Below are positions 25,110 through 34,147 of a stretch of DNA of 64,000 nucleotides, in pieces. Position 1 is the first letter of the stretch. Each line of letters opens with the position of its first letter. Source of the stretch: Sphingomonas jatrophae (lineage in GTDB: Bacteria > Pseudomonadota > Alphaproteobacteria > Sphingomonadales > Sphingomonadaceae); contig NZ_FOZG01000001.1 in NCBI RefSeq assembly GCF_900113315.1, forward strand, positions 62,001 to 126,000, given 5' to 3'. Below the pieces are notes generated by a model that had not been told where the DNA came from, made no database searches, and was given only the letters and a program-made list of their open reading frames with translations. A program made the translations under genes and the position numbers.

Positions 25110-26035
25110 GCGACACCTCCCGCGATCAGCGCCAGCAGCCCGCACGCGCGCAGATAGATAGCGAGCGCGCGGCGCAGATCGCCCGCCTGTGCCGGGCGGC
25201 TGCCCGCGCCGATCCATGCCTTCGCCTGCACCACCCCATCATAGGCGACCGGCCCCGCTAGCGCGACGCCGAGCGCGCCCGCCATCGCCGCCTCGGGCCA
25301 GCCGGCATTGGGCGAGGCGTGCGCCCGGCAATCGCGCCACATCACCCGCCAGCCGCCGCCCCCGGCAAGGCACAGCAGCACGCCCGCAATGCGCGCAGGC
25401 GCAATGTTGAGCAGGTCATCCGTCCGCGCCGCCGCCCAGCCGAAGGCGCGCCAGCGCGGCTCCCTGTGGCCGATCAGGCTGTCGGCGGTGTTGATCGCCT
25501 TGTACGCCCACAGGCCCGGCAGGCCGAGCAGCAACAGCCAGAACAAGGGCGCGACCACCCCGTCGCAGAAGCTCTCCGCCAGGCTCTCGATCCCCGCCCG
25601 CGCCACGCCGCCGGCATCCAACGCCGCCACGTCGCGCCCGACGATCTGCGCCACCGCTGACCGCGCCGCCGCCATGTCGCCCGCATCCAGCGCGATAGCG
25701 ACGGGCCGGACATGATCGAGCAGGCTCCGTGCCGCCAGCCCCGGCCACGCGAGCAACGCCGCCGCCACCCACCAGCCGGTGCCGAGCAGCGCGCGCGCCG
25801 CGGCTTCGAGCAGCAGGCCTGCCAGCACCGCGCCGCCGATCAGGCCGGTGACGGTCGCGACACCCGCCATCCGCCGCGCGCGCTCGCCGCGCTCGGTGCG
25901 GTTCCAGCGCCGCTCCGCCCAGCCGATGAAGCGCGCGAAGCCGCCCACCGGATGGCCGACCCGCGCATAGAGCCACGCCGGCCAGCCGAACGACGCCTCC
26001 ACCGCCAGTGCCGCCAGCGCGACCGGCTCAGCCAA
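25097..26035 (-). CDS. cbiB: Adenosylcobinamide-phosphate synthase
   Basis: This is a 312-residue integral membrane enzyme that attaches (R)-1-aminopropan-2-ol phosphate to adenosylcobyric acid. Family motifs visible are [17 protein letters not shown] near the N-terminus, [32 protein letters not shown] and [13 protein letters not shown], with several membrane helices. The only start that fits is TTG at 26035, overlapping the cobD stop by 8 bases; CbiB proteins usually begin very close to the conserved helix, as here. The product of the preceding gene (cobD) supplies its aminopropanol phosphate substrate. It is called cobD in Pseudomonas naming. Confidence 0.92.
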   Translation of the reverse strand: MAEPVALAALAVEASFGWPAWLYARVGHPVGGFARFIGWAERRWNRTERGERARRMAGVATVTGLIGGAVLAGLLLEAAARALLGTGWWVAAALLAWPGLAARSLLDHVRPVAIALDAGDMAAARSAVAQIVGRDVAALDAGGVARAGIESLAESFCDGVVAPLFWLLLLGLPGLWAYKAINTADSLIGHREPRWRAFGWAAARTDDLLNIAPARIAGVLLCLAGGGGWRVMWRDCRAHASPNAGWPEAAMAGALGVALAGPVAYDGVVQAKAWIGAGSRPAQAGDLRRALAIYLRACGLLALIAGGVAWAR

Positions 26036-27053
26036 GCGCCGCGTCCAGCCGGCTCATCGCCGCCGCATCGCCGGGCAAGCCGAAGCGCAGCCAGCGCGGC
26101 TCGGCCGCAAAGGGGCGGACGAGGATGCCCGCTCCCGCCAGCCGCGCGAACAGCCCGCCCGCATCGTCATGCTCGATCAGCCGGAACAGCGGGCACTCCC
26201 CCCGCGCGGTCAGCCCGTGCCGCGCCAGCAGTGCGTCGAGTGCAGCCGCCTGCTCCGCGAGCCAGCTCCTCGTCGCGCCGATCCACGCCGCGTCCGCATA
26301 GGCCGCCGTACCCCAAGCGATCGCCTGCGCGGAGACCGGCCAATCCCCCAGCAACCCGCGCAGCCGCACCAGCACCGGCTCCGGCGCGATGACGAAGCCC
26401 AGCCGCACCCCCGCCAGCCCGAAGAACTTGCCGAAGGACCGGAACACCACAACCGGCGCATCGGCCCCGATCCGCGCGCCGATGCTCGAACCCGCCGACA
26501 CGTCGGCAAACGCCTCGTCCACCGCCAGCCAGCCGCCCGCTGCCGCCTGCGCGTGCGCCCGCCGCAGCAGATCGTCCGCCTCCAGCACGCGCCCGTCGGG
26601 ATTGTTCGGGTTGGCCAGCAGCAGCGTCCCCGCGATGCCGCCGTCCGCTAGCAGCGCCGCCGCCGGTGCCTGTCGCGCCGCAACCTCGACATGCGTGCCA
26701 TAGCTCGGCCGTGCGCAGACGACCGGGCCGGGCAGGCCGATCGCACGGATCAGCCGCAGCGCCACCTCGCTCCCCGGCACCGCCGCGACCCGCTCCGCCG
26801 CCACGCCGAAATGCGCCGCCGCTGCCGCCTCAAGCGTCCGCAGTGCGGCGACGGTCGGCAGCGGACCGGGATCGATGGCCAGATAGGCGGGCGGCACCCA
26901 CGCCACCGGGTTGATGCCGGTCGACAGGTCTAGCCACGGCCGCGGGGCGTGCGGCCACGCCCGCATCGCATCGTCGAGGCGGCCGCCGTGGCGGCTGAAG
27001 TCGGTCGCGGGCCCATCCATGTCGGCCGGCGCCTTAGCCGCCTCTCGCGGCAT
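26028..27053 (-). CDS. cobD: L-threonine-O-3-phosphate decarboxylase (PLP)
   Basis: This is a 341-residue fold type I aminotransferase-like enzyme that makes (R)-1-aminopropan-2-ol phosphate for the nucleotide loop. It begins with SRHGGRLDDA and LDLSTGINP, both characteristic of CobD. ANPNNPDGR is at 147-155, the PLP-contacting DEAFAD at 179-184, and the Schiff-base Lys209 is in SFGKFFGLAG. An ATG 33 bases downstream (27020) would start the protein nearer to the conserved HGG segment and is equally possible. It is the first gene of the minus-strand operon cobD-cbiB-cobQ and divergent from the riboswitch-btuB operon. It is called cobC in Pseudomonas naming. Confidence 0.9.
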   Translation of the reverse strand: MPREAAKAPADMDGPATDFSRHGGRLDDAMRAWPHAPRPWLDLSTGINPVAWVPPAYLAIDPGPLPTVAALRTLEAAAAAHFGVAAERVAAVPGSEVALRLIRAIGLPGPVVCARPSYGTHVEVAARQAPAAALLADGGIAGTLLLANPNNPDGRVLEADDLLRRAHAQAAAGGWLAVDEAFADVSAGSSIGARIGADAPVVVFRSFGKFFGLAGVRLGFVIAPEPVLVRLRGLLGDWPVSAQAIAWGTAAYADAAWIGATRSWLAEQAAALDALLARHGLTARGECPLFRLIEHDDAGGLFARLAGAGILVRPFAAEPRWLRFGLPGDAAAMSRLDAALG

Positions 27054-27136
27054 TGCACAAATCAGTTCCGCCGCGCCCCATGTTCCGCTAGAGGCCGCCG
27101 CGGATCGGGTCCGTCCCGGTCCGAGATGATCGCGCC

Positions 27137-27320
27137 GGTGCCCTCTCGGGGGCTTAAACGGGAATGCGGTGCGGGGGCGTTTCGCCCCTCAATCCGCGGC
27201 TGTCCCTGCAACTGTAAGCGGCGAGCATGATGTGCAGGCTCCGGAGCGATCCGGGGCAGCCACTGGGGAAACCTGGGAAGGCGTGCATCAGGCCTTGACC
27301 CGCGAGCCAGGAGACCTGCC
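27137..27320 (+). promoter_or_regulatory. Cobalamin (adenosylcobalamin) riboswitch
   Basis: Conserved segments occur in the expected order: GGTGCC at 27137, GGGAATGCGGTGC at 27160, AATCCGCGGCTGTCCC followed by GCAACTGTAA at 27191-27217, GCCACTG at 27259, TGGGAAGGC at 27274, and the B12 box GAGCCAGGAGACCTGCC at 27304-27320. It lies upstream of the btuB-btuF-btuC-btuD-cobW-cobN-cobO run and in the sense orientation, so corrinoid binding should lower expression of that operon. No T-rich terminator is visible downstream, which suggests translational control or Rho. The distance from the B12 box to the btuB start (about 210 bases) is long. Confidence 0.95.
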
Positions 27321-27531
27321 GGCGTGCGTCGCTCATTGCTTTGGTCCAGGGGATGGCCGGGGCACGGAGAGATTCCGTTCGAGCGACTGAAGCCGCGCGG
27401 CCTTGGGGGCTGCAAGCGGCGCCTTGTGTCCGGCGCGCGTCCGCCGGCATGCGGCGCCGCCGGTTCGTCGCACGCCCGCGCCGAACGGCCCCGTCCGCGT
27501 CAGTCCGTTCGACGCGTGGGGGTTTTGTTCA

Positions 27532-29544
27532 GTGAAGTTCGCATCCATCTCGCTGCTGGCGCTCGCCGCCGCCGCGCCCGCCTTTGCCCAAAGCACGCCC
27601 GGGTCGCTCGACGCGCCCGACGATCGCGATGTGGTGGTCACCGCGTCGCGTTCGGGCGATGCGGTGCCGGCCAATATGATCGGCTCGTCGGTGACGGTGC
27701 TCGATGCCAAGGCGCTGGAAAGCCGCCAGACGCGCGTCCTGTCCGACGTGCTGCGCGATGTGCCCGGCGTTGCGGTCAACCGGACCGGCGGGGTCGGCGG
27801 CCAGACGCAGGTCCGCATCCGCGGCTCGGAGGCCAATCACGTCCTCGTCTTCATCGACGGGATCAAGGCCAGCGACCCGTTCTATGGGGAATATGATTTC
27901 GGCAATCTGCTCGCCGATGAAAGCGCGCGGGTGGAGGTGCTGCGCGGGCAGCAGAGCGCGCTCTACGGCTCCGACGCGATCGGCGGCGTCATCACCTACA
28001 CCACGCTGTCGGGCCGCGAGGCGCCGGGCTATACCGCGCGGGTCGAAGGCGGCTCGTTCGGCACCGTCGCGGGCGCGCTCCGCGCCGCCGGGACGCTGGG
28101 TGAGACGGCCGATTACGCGCTCTCCGCCACCGGCCTCACCACGGATGGCTTCGCCACCGCCGAGGGCGGCGAGCGCGAGACGGGATCGGACAATGCCGCC
28201 GCCTCGGCCAAGCTCAACTGGGATGCAGCACCGAACCTGCGCGTCACCGCAGTCGCGCGCTACAGCTATACCAAGGCCGACACCAACGATCAGGACATTG
28301 CAGCGACGTCGCCCGTCGTGCTCGGCTATCCCGTCATCGCCACCGTCGACACGCCCGGCAGCTATTACAAGAACAGCGCCTTTTACGGCCTGCTCAGCGC
28401 GCAATTGTCGCTGCTCGACGGCCGCTGGACCAACGCGCTGTCGGCGCAGATCACCGACGCCAATCGCGACGGCTACAACGCCTTCGGCTACAGCTATGGC
28501 GATCGCGGCCGGCGCTATCGCGGCAATTTTGTCAGCGCATTCCGCATCGACGGGGGGCGCGCGAAGCATCGCCTGACGCTGGCGGTCGATGGCGAGCGGG
28601 AGGAGTTCCGCACGGTCGATCCGTTCGGCTTCGCCTTCACCGGGGAAAGCCACATCGATACGGTCGGCTTCGTCGGCCAATATGATCTGACGGTGGACGA
28701 TGCGCTGGCCCTCGGCGCGTCGGTGCGGCACGATGTCAACAGCCGCTTCAACGATGCGACGACGTGGCGTGCCACCGCCAGCTACCTGCTGGACAGCGGC
28801 ACGCGGCTCCGCGGCGCCTACGGCACCGGCGTGAAGGCGCCGACCTCCACCGAGCTGTTCGGCTATTCGGACGGGCAATATATCGGCAACCCCGATCTCC
28901 GCCCGGAAAAGTCGCGCGGCTGGGAAGCGGGCGTCGAGCAGAGCCTGATGGATCGGCGGCTCGTCCTCGGCGCCACCTATTTCCGCAACCGCTTCTTCGA
29001 CCAGATCGAGACGGCCTATGTGTCGGTCGGTGGCCAGTTCCTGACGACCAGCCGCAACAACGATGCCGTGACGAAGCAGCGTGGTGTCGAGACCTACGCC
29101 AATCTGCGCGCGGGCGATTTCCGCGTCGATGCCAGCTACACCTATCTGAAGGCGCCGCAGACGCTGCTCGCGCTGGCCGGACCGGCGCCTGCGGGCGGCG
29201 GCTTCCAGTCGCCGGTCGTGGTCGGCGGGCAGGCGGTGCGCCGGCCGAAGCATATCGCCAGCCTCAACCTCAGCTACGCGCCGGAGGCCCAGCCTTTCTC
29301 CGCCACGCTCACAATCCGCTACAATGGGCGCCAGCGCGACTATGCGTTCAACAGCAGCTTCCAGCGGCTGATCGTCGGGCTGGACGATTATGCGCTGGTC
29401 AACCTCGCCGCCACCTACGACCTGACCGAGCGGCTGGAGCTGTTCGGCCGCGTCGAGAACCTGTTCGACGCCGACTATCAGGAGGTGTTCACCTTCCGCA
29501 CGCCGGGCCGTGCCGCTTATGGCGGCATCCGGGCGCGCTTCTGA
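27532..29544 (+). CDS. btuB: TonB-dependent cobalamin receptor (system 2, riboswitch-controlled)
   Basis: This is a 670-residue BtuB-like receptor with a signal peptide (1-20, ending AFAQ), TonB box RDVVVTAS (32-39), plug motifs VRIRGSEANHVLVFIDG and EVLRGQQSALYGSDAIGG, and a barrel closing with GIRARF. The start is GTG at 27532, preceded by GTGGGGG at about 10 bases; the frame is open further upstream through the leader, but those residues do not look like a receptor. A cobalamin riboswitch precedes it. The stop shares its last base with the btuF ATG (TGATG). The B12 riboswitch strongly supports a corrinoid ligand. Confidence 0.94.
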   Translation: MKFASISLLALAAAAPAFAQSTPGSLDAPDDRDVVVTASRSGDAVPANMIGSSVTVLDAKALESRQTRVLSDVLRDVPGVAVNRTGGVGGQTQVRIRGSEANHVLVFIDGIKASDPFYGEYDFGNLLADESARVEVLRGQQSALYGSDAIGGVITYTTLSGREAPGYTARVEGGSFGTVAGALRAAGTLGETADYALSATGLTTDGFATAEGGERETGSDNAAASAKLNWDAAPNLRVTAVARYSYTKADTNDQDIAATSPVVLGYPVIATVDTPGSYYKNSAFYGLLSAQLSLLDGRWTNALSAQITDANRDGYNAFGYSYGDRGRRYRGNFVSAFRIDGGRAKHRLTLAVDGEREEFRTVDPFGFAFTGESHIDTVGFVGQYDLTVDDALALGASVRHDVNSRFNDATTWRATASYLLDSGTRLRGAYGTGVKAPTSTELFGYSDGQYIGNPDLRPEKSRGWEAGVEQSLMDRRLVLGATYFRNRFFDQIETAYVSVGGQFLTTSRNNDAVTKQRGVETYANLRAGDFRVDASYTYLKAPQTLLALAGPAPAGGGFQSPVVVGGQAVRRPKHIASLNLSYAPEAQPFSATLTIRYNGRQRDYAFNSSFQRLIVGLDDYALVNLAATYDLTERLELFGRVENLFDADYQEVFTFRTPGRAAYGGIRARF

Positions 29545-30392
29545 TGCGCCGCGGGTCGGCGCTTCTGCCGGCCTGTCTCGCCGCCCTCGCGCTTGCCGGG
29601 TGCAGCGCGGGGGAGCCGGCGGTGCCGTCGCCCGGCGCACGGCCGCTCCGGGTGATGAGCCTCAACCAGTGCGCCGACCAGCTCGTGCTCGCGCTGCTGC
29701 CGCCGGAGCGCATCGCCTCCGTCACGTGGCTGTCGCGCGATGCCGGAACCTCCGCAATGGCGGCAGAGGCGGCGCGCGTGCCCGTCAATCACGGCCAGGC
29801 GGAGGAGGTGCTGGCGCAGTCACCCGATCTGGTGATCGCCGGCAGCTTCACCACGCCGGCGCTGCGCGGCATGCTCCGCCGGCTCGGCTATCCGCTGGTC
29901 GAGGTCGAGGATGCGGCGAGCTTCGCCGACATCCGCCGCATCACCCGCCAGATCGCCGAGGCGGTTGGGGAGGGCGCGCGCGGCGAGGCGCTGATCGCCG
30001 GCATGGACCGCGATCTCGCCGCGCTGGCCCGGCAGCCAACACAGGCCGTCCGCGTCGTGGCGTGGGATCGCAGCGGCTTTGCGGGTGGCGCGGGCACGCT
30101 TCAGAAGGCGATCCTCGATGCGGCGGGCGCGCGCAATGTCGCACCCGCGGACGCTCAGCGCCGCCCGGACATGGAAGCGCTCCTTGCCGCGCGCCCGGCG
30201 CTGCTGGTGCAGGGCTCCGCCGCACCCGCCGGCGCGAGCCTTGGGGACGACGTGACGAACCACCGCCTCGTCCGCCGCTTGTGGTCGGGGCGCACACTCG
30301 GCCTGCCGCAGGCCGCCTATGTCTGCGGCACGCCGGCCATCGCACGCGCGGCGCTCGGTCTGTCGCGGTCGCTGCGGGATCGCACGTCTTGA
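29544..30392 (+). CDS. btuF: Corrinoid-binding lipoprotein of ABC importer (system 2)
   Basis: This is a 282-residue BtuF-like substrate-binding protein. A lipoprotein signal with lipobox LAGC (about residue 17-20) suggests membrane anchoring, unlike the system 1 protein, which lacks a lipobox Cys. The mature part begins RVMSLNQCADQLVLALLP and has EEVLAQSPDLVIAG. ATG overlaps the btuB stop by one base; the stop overlaps the next TTG start. It binds cobalamin or cobinamide in the periplasm and hands it to the BtuC permease encoded next. Position in a riboswitch operon makes a siderophore role unlikely. Confidence 0.92.
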   Translation: MRRGSALLPACLAALALAGCSAGEPAVPSPGARPLRVMSLNQCADQLVLALLPPERIASVTWLSRDAGTSAMAAEAARVPVNHGQAEEVLAQSPDLVIAGSFTTPALRGMLRRLGYPLVEVEDAASFADIRRITRQIAEAVGEGARGEALIAGMDRDLAALARQPTQAVRVVAWDRSGFAGGAGTLQKAILDAAGARNVAPADAQRRPDMEALLAARPALLVQGSAAPAGASLGDDVTNHRLVRRLWSGRTLGLPQAAYVCGTPAIARAALGLSRSLRDRTS

Positions 30393-31375
30393 CCGCACGC
30401 CTGCTCACCCCCGCGCTCGTGCTGCTGCTGATCGCGCTGGCCTCGACATCGCTGCTCGCCGGCACCGTCTGGCTCACGCCCGCGCAGGCCGCCGCGGCGC
30501 TCGTCGATCCGCGGGCCGATCTGGCGCAGCTGGTGATGGTCGAAGTGCGGCTGCCACGGCTGGTGCTGGCGCTGCTCGTCGGCGGCATCCTCGGCCTGTC
30601 CGGCGCGGTGTTGCAGGGGCTGCTCCGCAATCCGCTGGCGGAGCCCGGATTGCTCGGCGTCTCCTCGGGCGCGTCGCTAGGTGCGGTGATCGCCATCTAT
30701 TACGGGTTCGCCGCGGGCTTTACGCTCGCGACGCCGCTGTTCGCGCTGGCGGGGGCGCTGGCAACCGTCGCGGTGGCGCTCGCACTCGGCCGTACGCGCG
30801 GCACGCTGTCGCTGATCCTCGCCGGTATCGCCGTGTCGGCGATTGCGGGGGCGGGCGTGAACCTCGCGCTCAACTTCGCGCCCAGCCCTTATGCCGCCTA
30901 CGAGATCATGACCTGGCTGATGGGCTCGCTGGTCGACCGCAGCTGGGATCATGTCGCTCTCGCCGCCCCCTTCATCCTCGTCGGGAGCGTCCTGCTGTTC
31001 GCCACCGCCCGCGCGCTCGACGCGCTGGCGCTCGGCGAGGCGCAGGCGGAAAGCCTCGGCATCCACGTGCGGCGGACCTACCTGCTCGCGCTCGTCGGCA
31101 CCGCGCTCGGCGTCGGCGCCGCGACGGCGGTGACGGGCGCGATCGGCTTTGTCGGGCTCGTCGCGCCGCATCTCGTCCGCGCCGCCGTCGGCCAGCGGCC
31201 GGGCGCGACCCTGCTGCCCGCCACGCTCGCCGGCGCGGCCATCGTGCTCGCCGCCGACATCGCCACGCGGCTGATCCGCACCGGGCCTGAGATCAAGCTC
31301 GGCGTGTTCGTCGCCGCGGTGGGTGCGCCCTTCTTCCTGTGGCTGGTGCTGCACGTGCGGCGGACGGGCGCATGA
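30389..31375 (+). CDS. btuC: BtuC-like permease of cobalamin ABC importer (system 2)
   Basis: This is a 328-residue FecCD/BtuC permease with about 9-10 membrane helices; marks are VRLPRLVLALLVGGILGLSG, GLLRNPLAEPGLLGVSSGAS and GAIGFVGLVAPHLVR. The only start consistent with protein length is TTG at 30389, within a TTGA overlap with the btuF stop; the frame is open upstream but overlaps btuF entirely. Its stop overlaps the btuD ATG (ATGA). It is the second permease of this type in the window and shares overall layout with the copy at 18149. Confidence 0.92.
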   Translation: MTARLLTPALVLLLIALASTSLLAGTVWLTPAQAAAALVDPRADLAQLVMVEVRLPRLVLALLVGGILGLSGAVLQGLLRNPLAEPGLLGVSSGASLGAVIAIYYGFAAGFTLATPLFALAGALATVAVALALGRTRGTLSLILAGIAVSAIAGAGVNLALNFAPSPYAAYEIMTWLMGSLVDRSWDHVALAAPFILVGSVLLFATARALDALALGEAQAESLGIHVRRTYLLALVGTALGVGAATAVTGAIGFVGLVAPHLVRAAVGQRPGATLLPATLAGAAIVLAADIATRLIRTGPEIKLGVFVAAVGAPFFLWLVLHVRRTGA

Positions 31376-32139
31376 TCGACCTTGCGCTGGAGGGCGTCAC
31401 GCTTCGCCGCGGCGGTCGCACCGTGCTCGACCGGGTGGACCTGCGCTTCCCCGCCGGTCGCCTTACCTGCGTCATCGGCCCCAATGGCGCGGGCAAATCG
31501 ACTTTGCTCGGCGTCGCCGCCGGCCTGCTTGCGCCGAGCGAAGGGAGCGTCGCGCTCGACGGCACGCCGCTGGCCGGGCTCCCCCGCCGCAGCCTCGCCC
31601 GCCGCCGCGCCTTCCTGCCGCAATCGCCCGCGGTCGAGTGGGGCATTCCGGTCGAGCGGGTCGTGGCACTCGGCCTCACCCCGCATCTGCCCGCCTTCGG
31701 CGCGCTGCCGGCGGCGTGGCAGGCCCGGATCGACGCCGCGCTCACCCGCTACGATCTCCACCAGCTCCGCCGCCGTCCCGCCACGCAGCTGTCCGGCGGG
31801 GAACTGGCGCGCGTCATGCTCGCCCGCGCGACTGTCGGCGATCCCGAACTGCTGATCATCGATGAGCCGACCGCCGGCCTCGATCCGCGCCACGCGCTCG
31901 ATGCCGCCGCGCGGCTGCGTGCGCTGGCGGACGAGGGCTGCACCGTTCTCGTCGCGCTGCACGATCTCGATCTCGCGCTCCGTATGGCGGACGATGTCGT
32001 CGCGGTGAAGGGCGGCCGCGTTCTTGCCGCCGGCCCTGCGCTCGCCATCCTCGACGATGCGGTGCTGAGCGAGCTTTACGATACGCCCGCCCGCGTCATC
32101 CATGACAAGCATGGCGCCGCCGTCCGCTTCCTCGCCTGA
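31372..32139 (+). CDS. btuD: BtuD-like ATPase of cobalamin ABC importer (system 2)
   Basis: This is a 255-residue ABC ATPase: Walker A GPNGAGKST (36-44), signature LSGGELARVMLARA, Walker B LLIIDEPTAGLDP, and switch His in ALHDLDLAL. ATG at 31372 overlaps the permease stop by 4 bases. It energises the system 2 importer. After an 11-base gap with a GGAG site, the operon continues into an uncharacterised gene, then cobW and cobN. Confidence 0.92.
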   Translation: MIDLALEGVTLRRGGRTVLDRVDLRFPAGRLTCVIGPNGAGKSTLLGVAAGLLAPSEGSVALDGTPLAGLPRRSLARRRAFLPQSPAVEWGIPVERVVALGLTPHLPAFGALPAAWQARIDAALTRYDLHQLRRRPATQLSGGELARVMLARATVGDPELLIIDEPTAGLDPRHALDAAARLRALADEGCTVLVALHDLDLALRMADDVVAVKGGRVLAAGPALAILDDAVLSELYDTPARVIHDKHGAAVRFLA

Positions 32140-32150
32140 TCGGAGACCCT

Positions 32151-33119
32151 ATGCAGCCCGCCCCCTTCGATCTCATCGCCGATCTCGTCGAGGATGCTGC
32201 GTGCGGCTTCAGCATCGCGAGCTTCGGCGTGGCGGGCGAGTTCCTTCGCGACGCGGACGAGCCGGTGGCGCTTCGCCGCGTGTCCGACCGGATCGAGATC
32301 TTCACCGCGCGCGGCGGCCTGCGCATCGTCGCCGTCGAACTGGCTGGGCTCGCCTGGGACAGCCTGTCGGCAGATGGCGAGACGTGGGGCCATGCCCTCT
32401 CGCTCTGCGTGCCGCGCCCTGCCACGCCGCCCCGCATCGTCCGCGCGCTCGGCCCCGATCTGGACGCGATCCGGGCTGAGGATCGCGATGGCCTGCTGTT
32501 CGACATCGGCGTCGGCTGCGGCGCGGTGACGATGGCGGTTCGCACCACGGACGCCACCCTGATCGCGGCGCTTGCCGCAGCGGAGGGGAAGCCGCTCCTC
32601 ACCGCGCCCGGCCTCGTCGCGACCATGCTGGCGACCCAGCCGCACCGCGTCCTGCTTTCCCCCGCCGGGCGGATCGAGGTGTATCAGCCGATTCCGCCCG
32701 CCGACGGCAAGAGCCCCGAAGGCCCGCACACGCACCTGCTGCCGCAGCTGATCGACCGGGATCGACCCCACTCCGCCAACGTGCCCATCCCCGATGGCTG
32801 GCAGGCGGCGCTGACCGTCACGCCGCGCTCGCCATGGCGCAGCCCCGCGGGCGAGCGGCACCCTTATGACGCCGCTGCCGATGCTGCCTTCGGCCCGTTG
32901 TTCGATCGCTTCGGATCAACCGAGGACAAGGCGGTGGAGCGCGACCTGCTCGCCGCGCTGGAGGACGCGCCGGACTGGTGGCCGGCCGACCGCCGCGGCC
33001 GCACCCGCGCGCGCATCCTGCTGCGCCGGCTGCATGCGGCGGGCGATCCCGGCGTCGCTGCGTGGCGCGTCCGGCATGATCGCGCGCCCATCGAACTCGA
33101 AGAAGGAGAAGAAGCGTGA
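32151..33119 (+). CDS. Uncharacterised protein in B12-riboswitch operon
   Basis: This is a 322-residue protein with no signal peptide or membrane segment. I do not recognise its function with confidence; from memory it resembles a DUF6925-type family seen near cobW/cobN, which needs a search. Visible features are FDIGVGCGAVTMAVRTTD near 120-137, GPHTHLLPQLIDRDRPHSANVPIP near 190-215 with two close histidines (HTH), an acidic, Trp-containing segment (DAPDWWPADRRGRTR), and a Glu-rich C-terminus (ELEEGEEA). GGAG precedes the ATG by 8 bases; the stop overlaps the cobW GTG by 4 bases. The tight coupling to cobW and cobN suggests a role in corrinoid or cobalt handling, by inference only. Confidence 0.7.
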   Translation: MQPAPFDLIADLVEDAACGFSIASFGVAGEFLRDADEPVALRRVSDRIEIFTARGGLRIVAVELAGLAWDSLSADGETWGHALSLCVPRPATPPRIVRALGPDLDAIRAEDRDGLLFDIGVGCGAVTMAVRTTDATLIAALAAAEGKPLLTAPGLVATMLATQPHRVLLSPAGRIEVYQPIPPADGKSPEGPHTHLLPQLIDRDRPHSANVPIPDGWQAALTVTPRSPWRSPAGERHPYDAAADAAFGPLFDRFGSTEDKAVERDLLAALEDAPDWWPADRRGRTRARILLRRLHAAGDPGVAAWRVRHDRAPIELEEGEEA

Positions 33120-34147
33120 AGATCCCTGCCACCGTGATCACCGGCTTCCTCGGTGCCGGCAAGACGACTTTGATCCGTCACCTGCTCCAGAATGCGGGCG
33201 GCCGCCGCCTCGCGCTCGTCATCAACGAATTTGGCGATGTCGGCGTCGATGGCGATCTCGTGCGCGGCTGCAATGACGAGGCCTGCCCCGAGGAGGACAT
33301 TGTCGAGCTGGCGAACGGCTGCATCTGCTGCACCGTGGCCGACGATTTCCTGCCGACCATGCAGAAGCTGCTCGATCGGCCGAACCCGCCCGAACACATC
33401 ATCATCGAGACGTCGGGGCTCGCTTTGCCGAAGCCGCTGGTCAAGGCGTTCCAGTGGCCCGACATCCGCACGCGCGCGACGGTGGACGGCGTGATCGCGC
33501 TGATCGATGCCGATGCGGTCGCCGCGGGGCGCTTCGCCACCGACGAGGCTGCGCTCGCGGCCGCCCGCGCGGCGGACCCGAACCTCGATCATGACAGCCC
33601 GCTGGAGGAATTGTTCGAGGAACAGCTCGCCTGCGCCGACATGGTGGTGCTGAACAAGGCGGACCTCGTCTCGCCCGACAGGCTGGCCGATGTGGAGCGG
33701 CAGGTGCGGGCCGAGACGCGCGCCGGTGTCGGCATCGTCCGTGCGGATCACGGTGCCGTCGACATCGGCGCGCTGCTCGGCCTGTCCGCCGCCGCGGAGG
33801 ACGATCTCGCCAGCCGCCCGTCGCACCTCGATGCGGGCGAGGAGCATGACCATGACGATTTCACCAGCTTCGTCTTCTCGGGGGGCGAGGTGGCCGATCC
33901 CGTGCGCTTCGCCGCCGGGCTGGAGACGCTGATCGCCGCGCATGACGTGTTGCGGATCAAAGGCATGGTCGCCGTCGCGGGCAAGCCGTCGCGCCTCGTT
34001 CTCCAGGCGGTGGGGCCCCGCATCCAGCAGTATTTCGACCGGCCTTGGGCGGCTGGCGAGCCCCGCGCGACCCGCCTCGTCGTCATCGGCCAGACCGGGC
34101 TAGACGAGGCGGCGATCCGCGCTGGCCTCGCCGCGCTCATCGGCTGA
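33116..34147 (+). CDS. cobW: CobW-type G3E GTPase metallochaperone
   Basis: This is a 343-residue COG0523/G3E GTPase. Walker A GFLGAGKTT is at 10-18, the metal-binding CxCC motif is NGCICC at 67-72, and the guanine-specificity motif NKAD is in MVVLNKADLV. A His/Asp-rich patch (EEHDHDD) near residue 243 can add metal contacts. Members of this family deliver metals to target enzymes; CobW is the member linked to cobalt in cobalamin synthesis, and its position directly before cobN, behind a B12 riboswitch, favours cobalt over zinc. GTG at 33116 overlaps the previous stop; the last base of its stop is the first base of cobN (TGATG). Confidence 0.93.
   Translation: MKIPATVITGFLGAGKTTLIRHLLQNAGGRRLALVINEFGDVGVDGDLVRGCNDEACPEEDIVELANGCICCTVADDFLPTMQKLLDRPNPPEHIIIETSGLALPKPLVKAFQWPDIRTRATVDGVIALIDADAVAAGRFATDEAALAAARAADPNLDHDSPLEELFEEQLACADMVVLNKADLVSPDRLADVERQVRAETRAGVGIVRADHGAVDIGALLGLSAAAEDDLASRPSHLDAGEEHDHDDFTSFVFSGGEVADPVRFAAGLETLIAAHDVLRIKGMVAVAGKPSRLVLQAVGPRIQQYFDRPWAAGEPRATRLVVIGQTGLDEAAIRAGLAALIG

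Noticed and set aside
23607-25157. Long open frame opposite cobQ (516 codons)
   Set aside because: The opposite strand is clearly CobQ, with catalytic Cys and His in place; the shadow has no recognisable motif.
27529-29640. 703-codon frame opposite btuB system 2
   Set aside because: Compositional shadow of a well-supported receptor gene; it would also run against the riboswitch operon.
29510-30388. Upstream extension of the BtuC (system 2) reading frame
   Set aside because: It lies wholly over btuF and has no BtuC-like sequence; the coupled TTG at 30389 gives the normal length.
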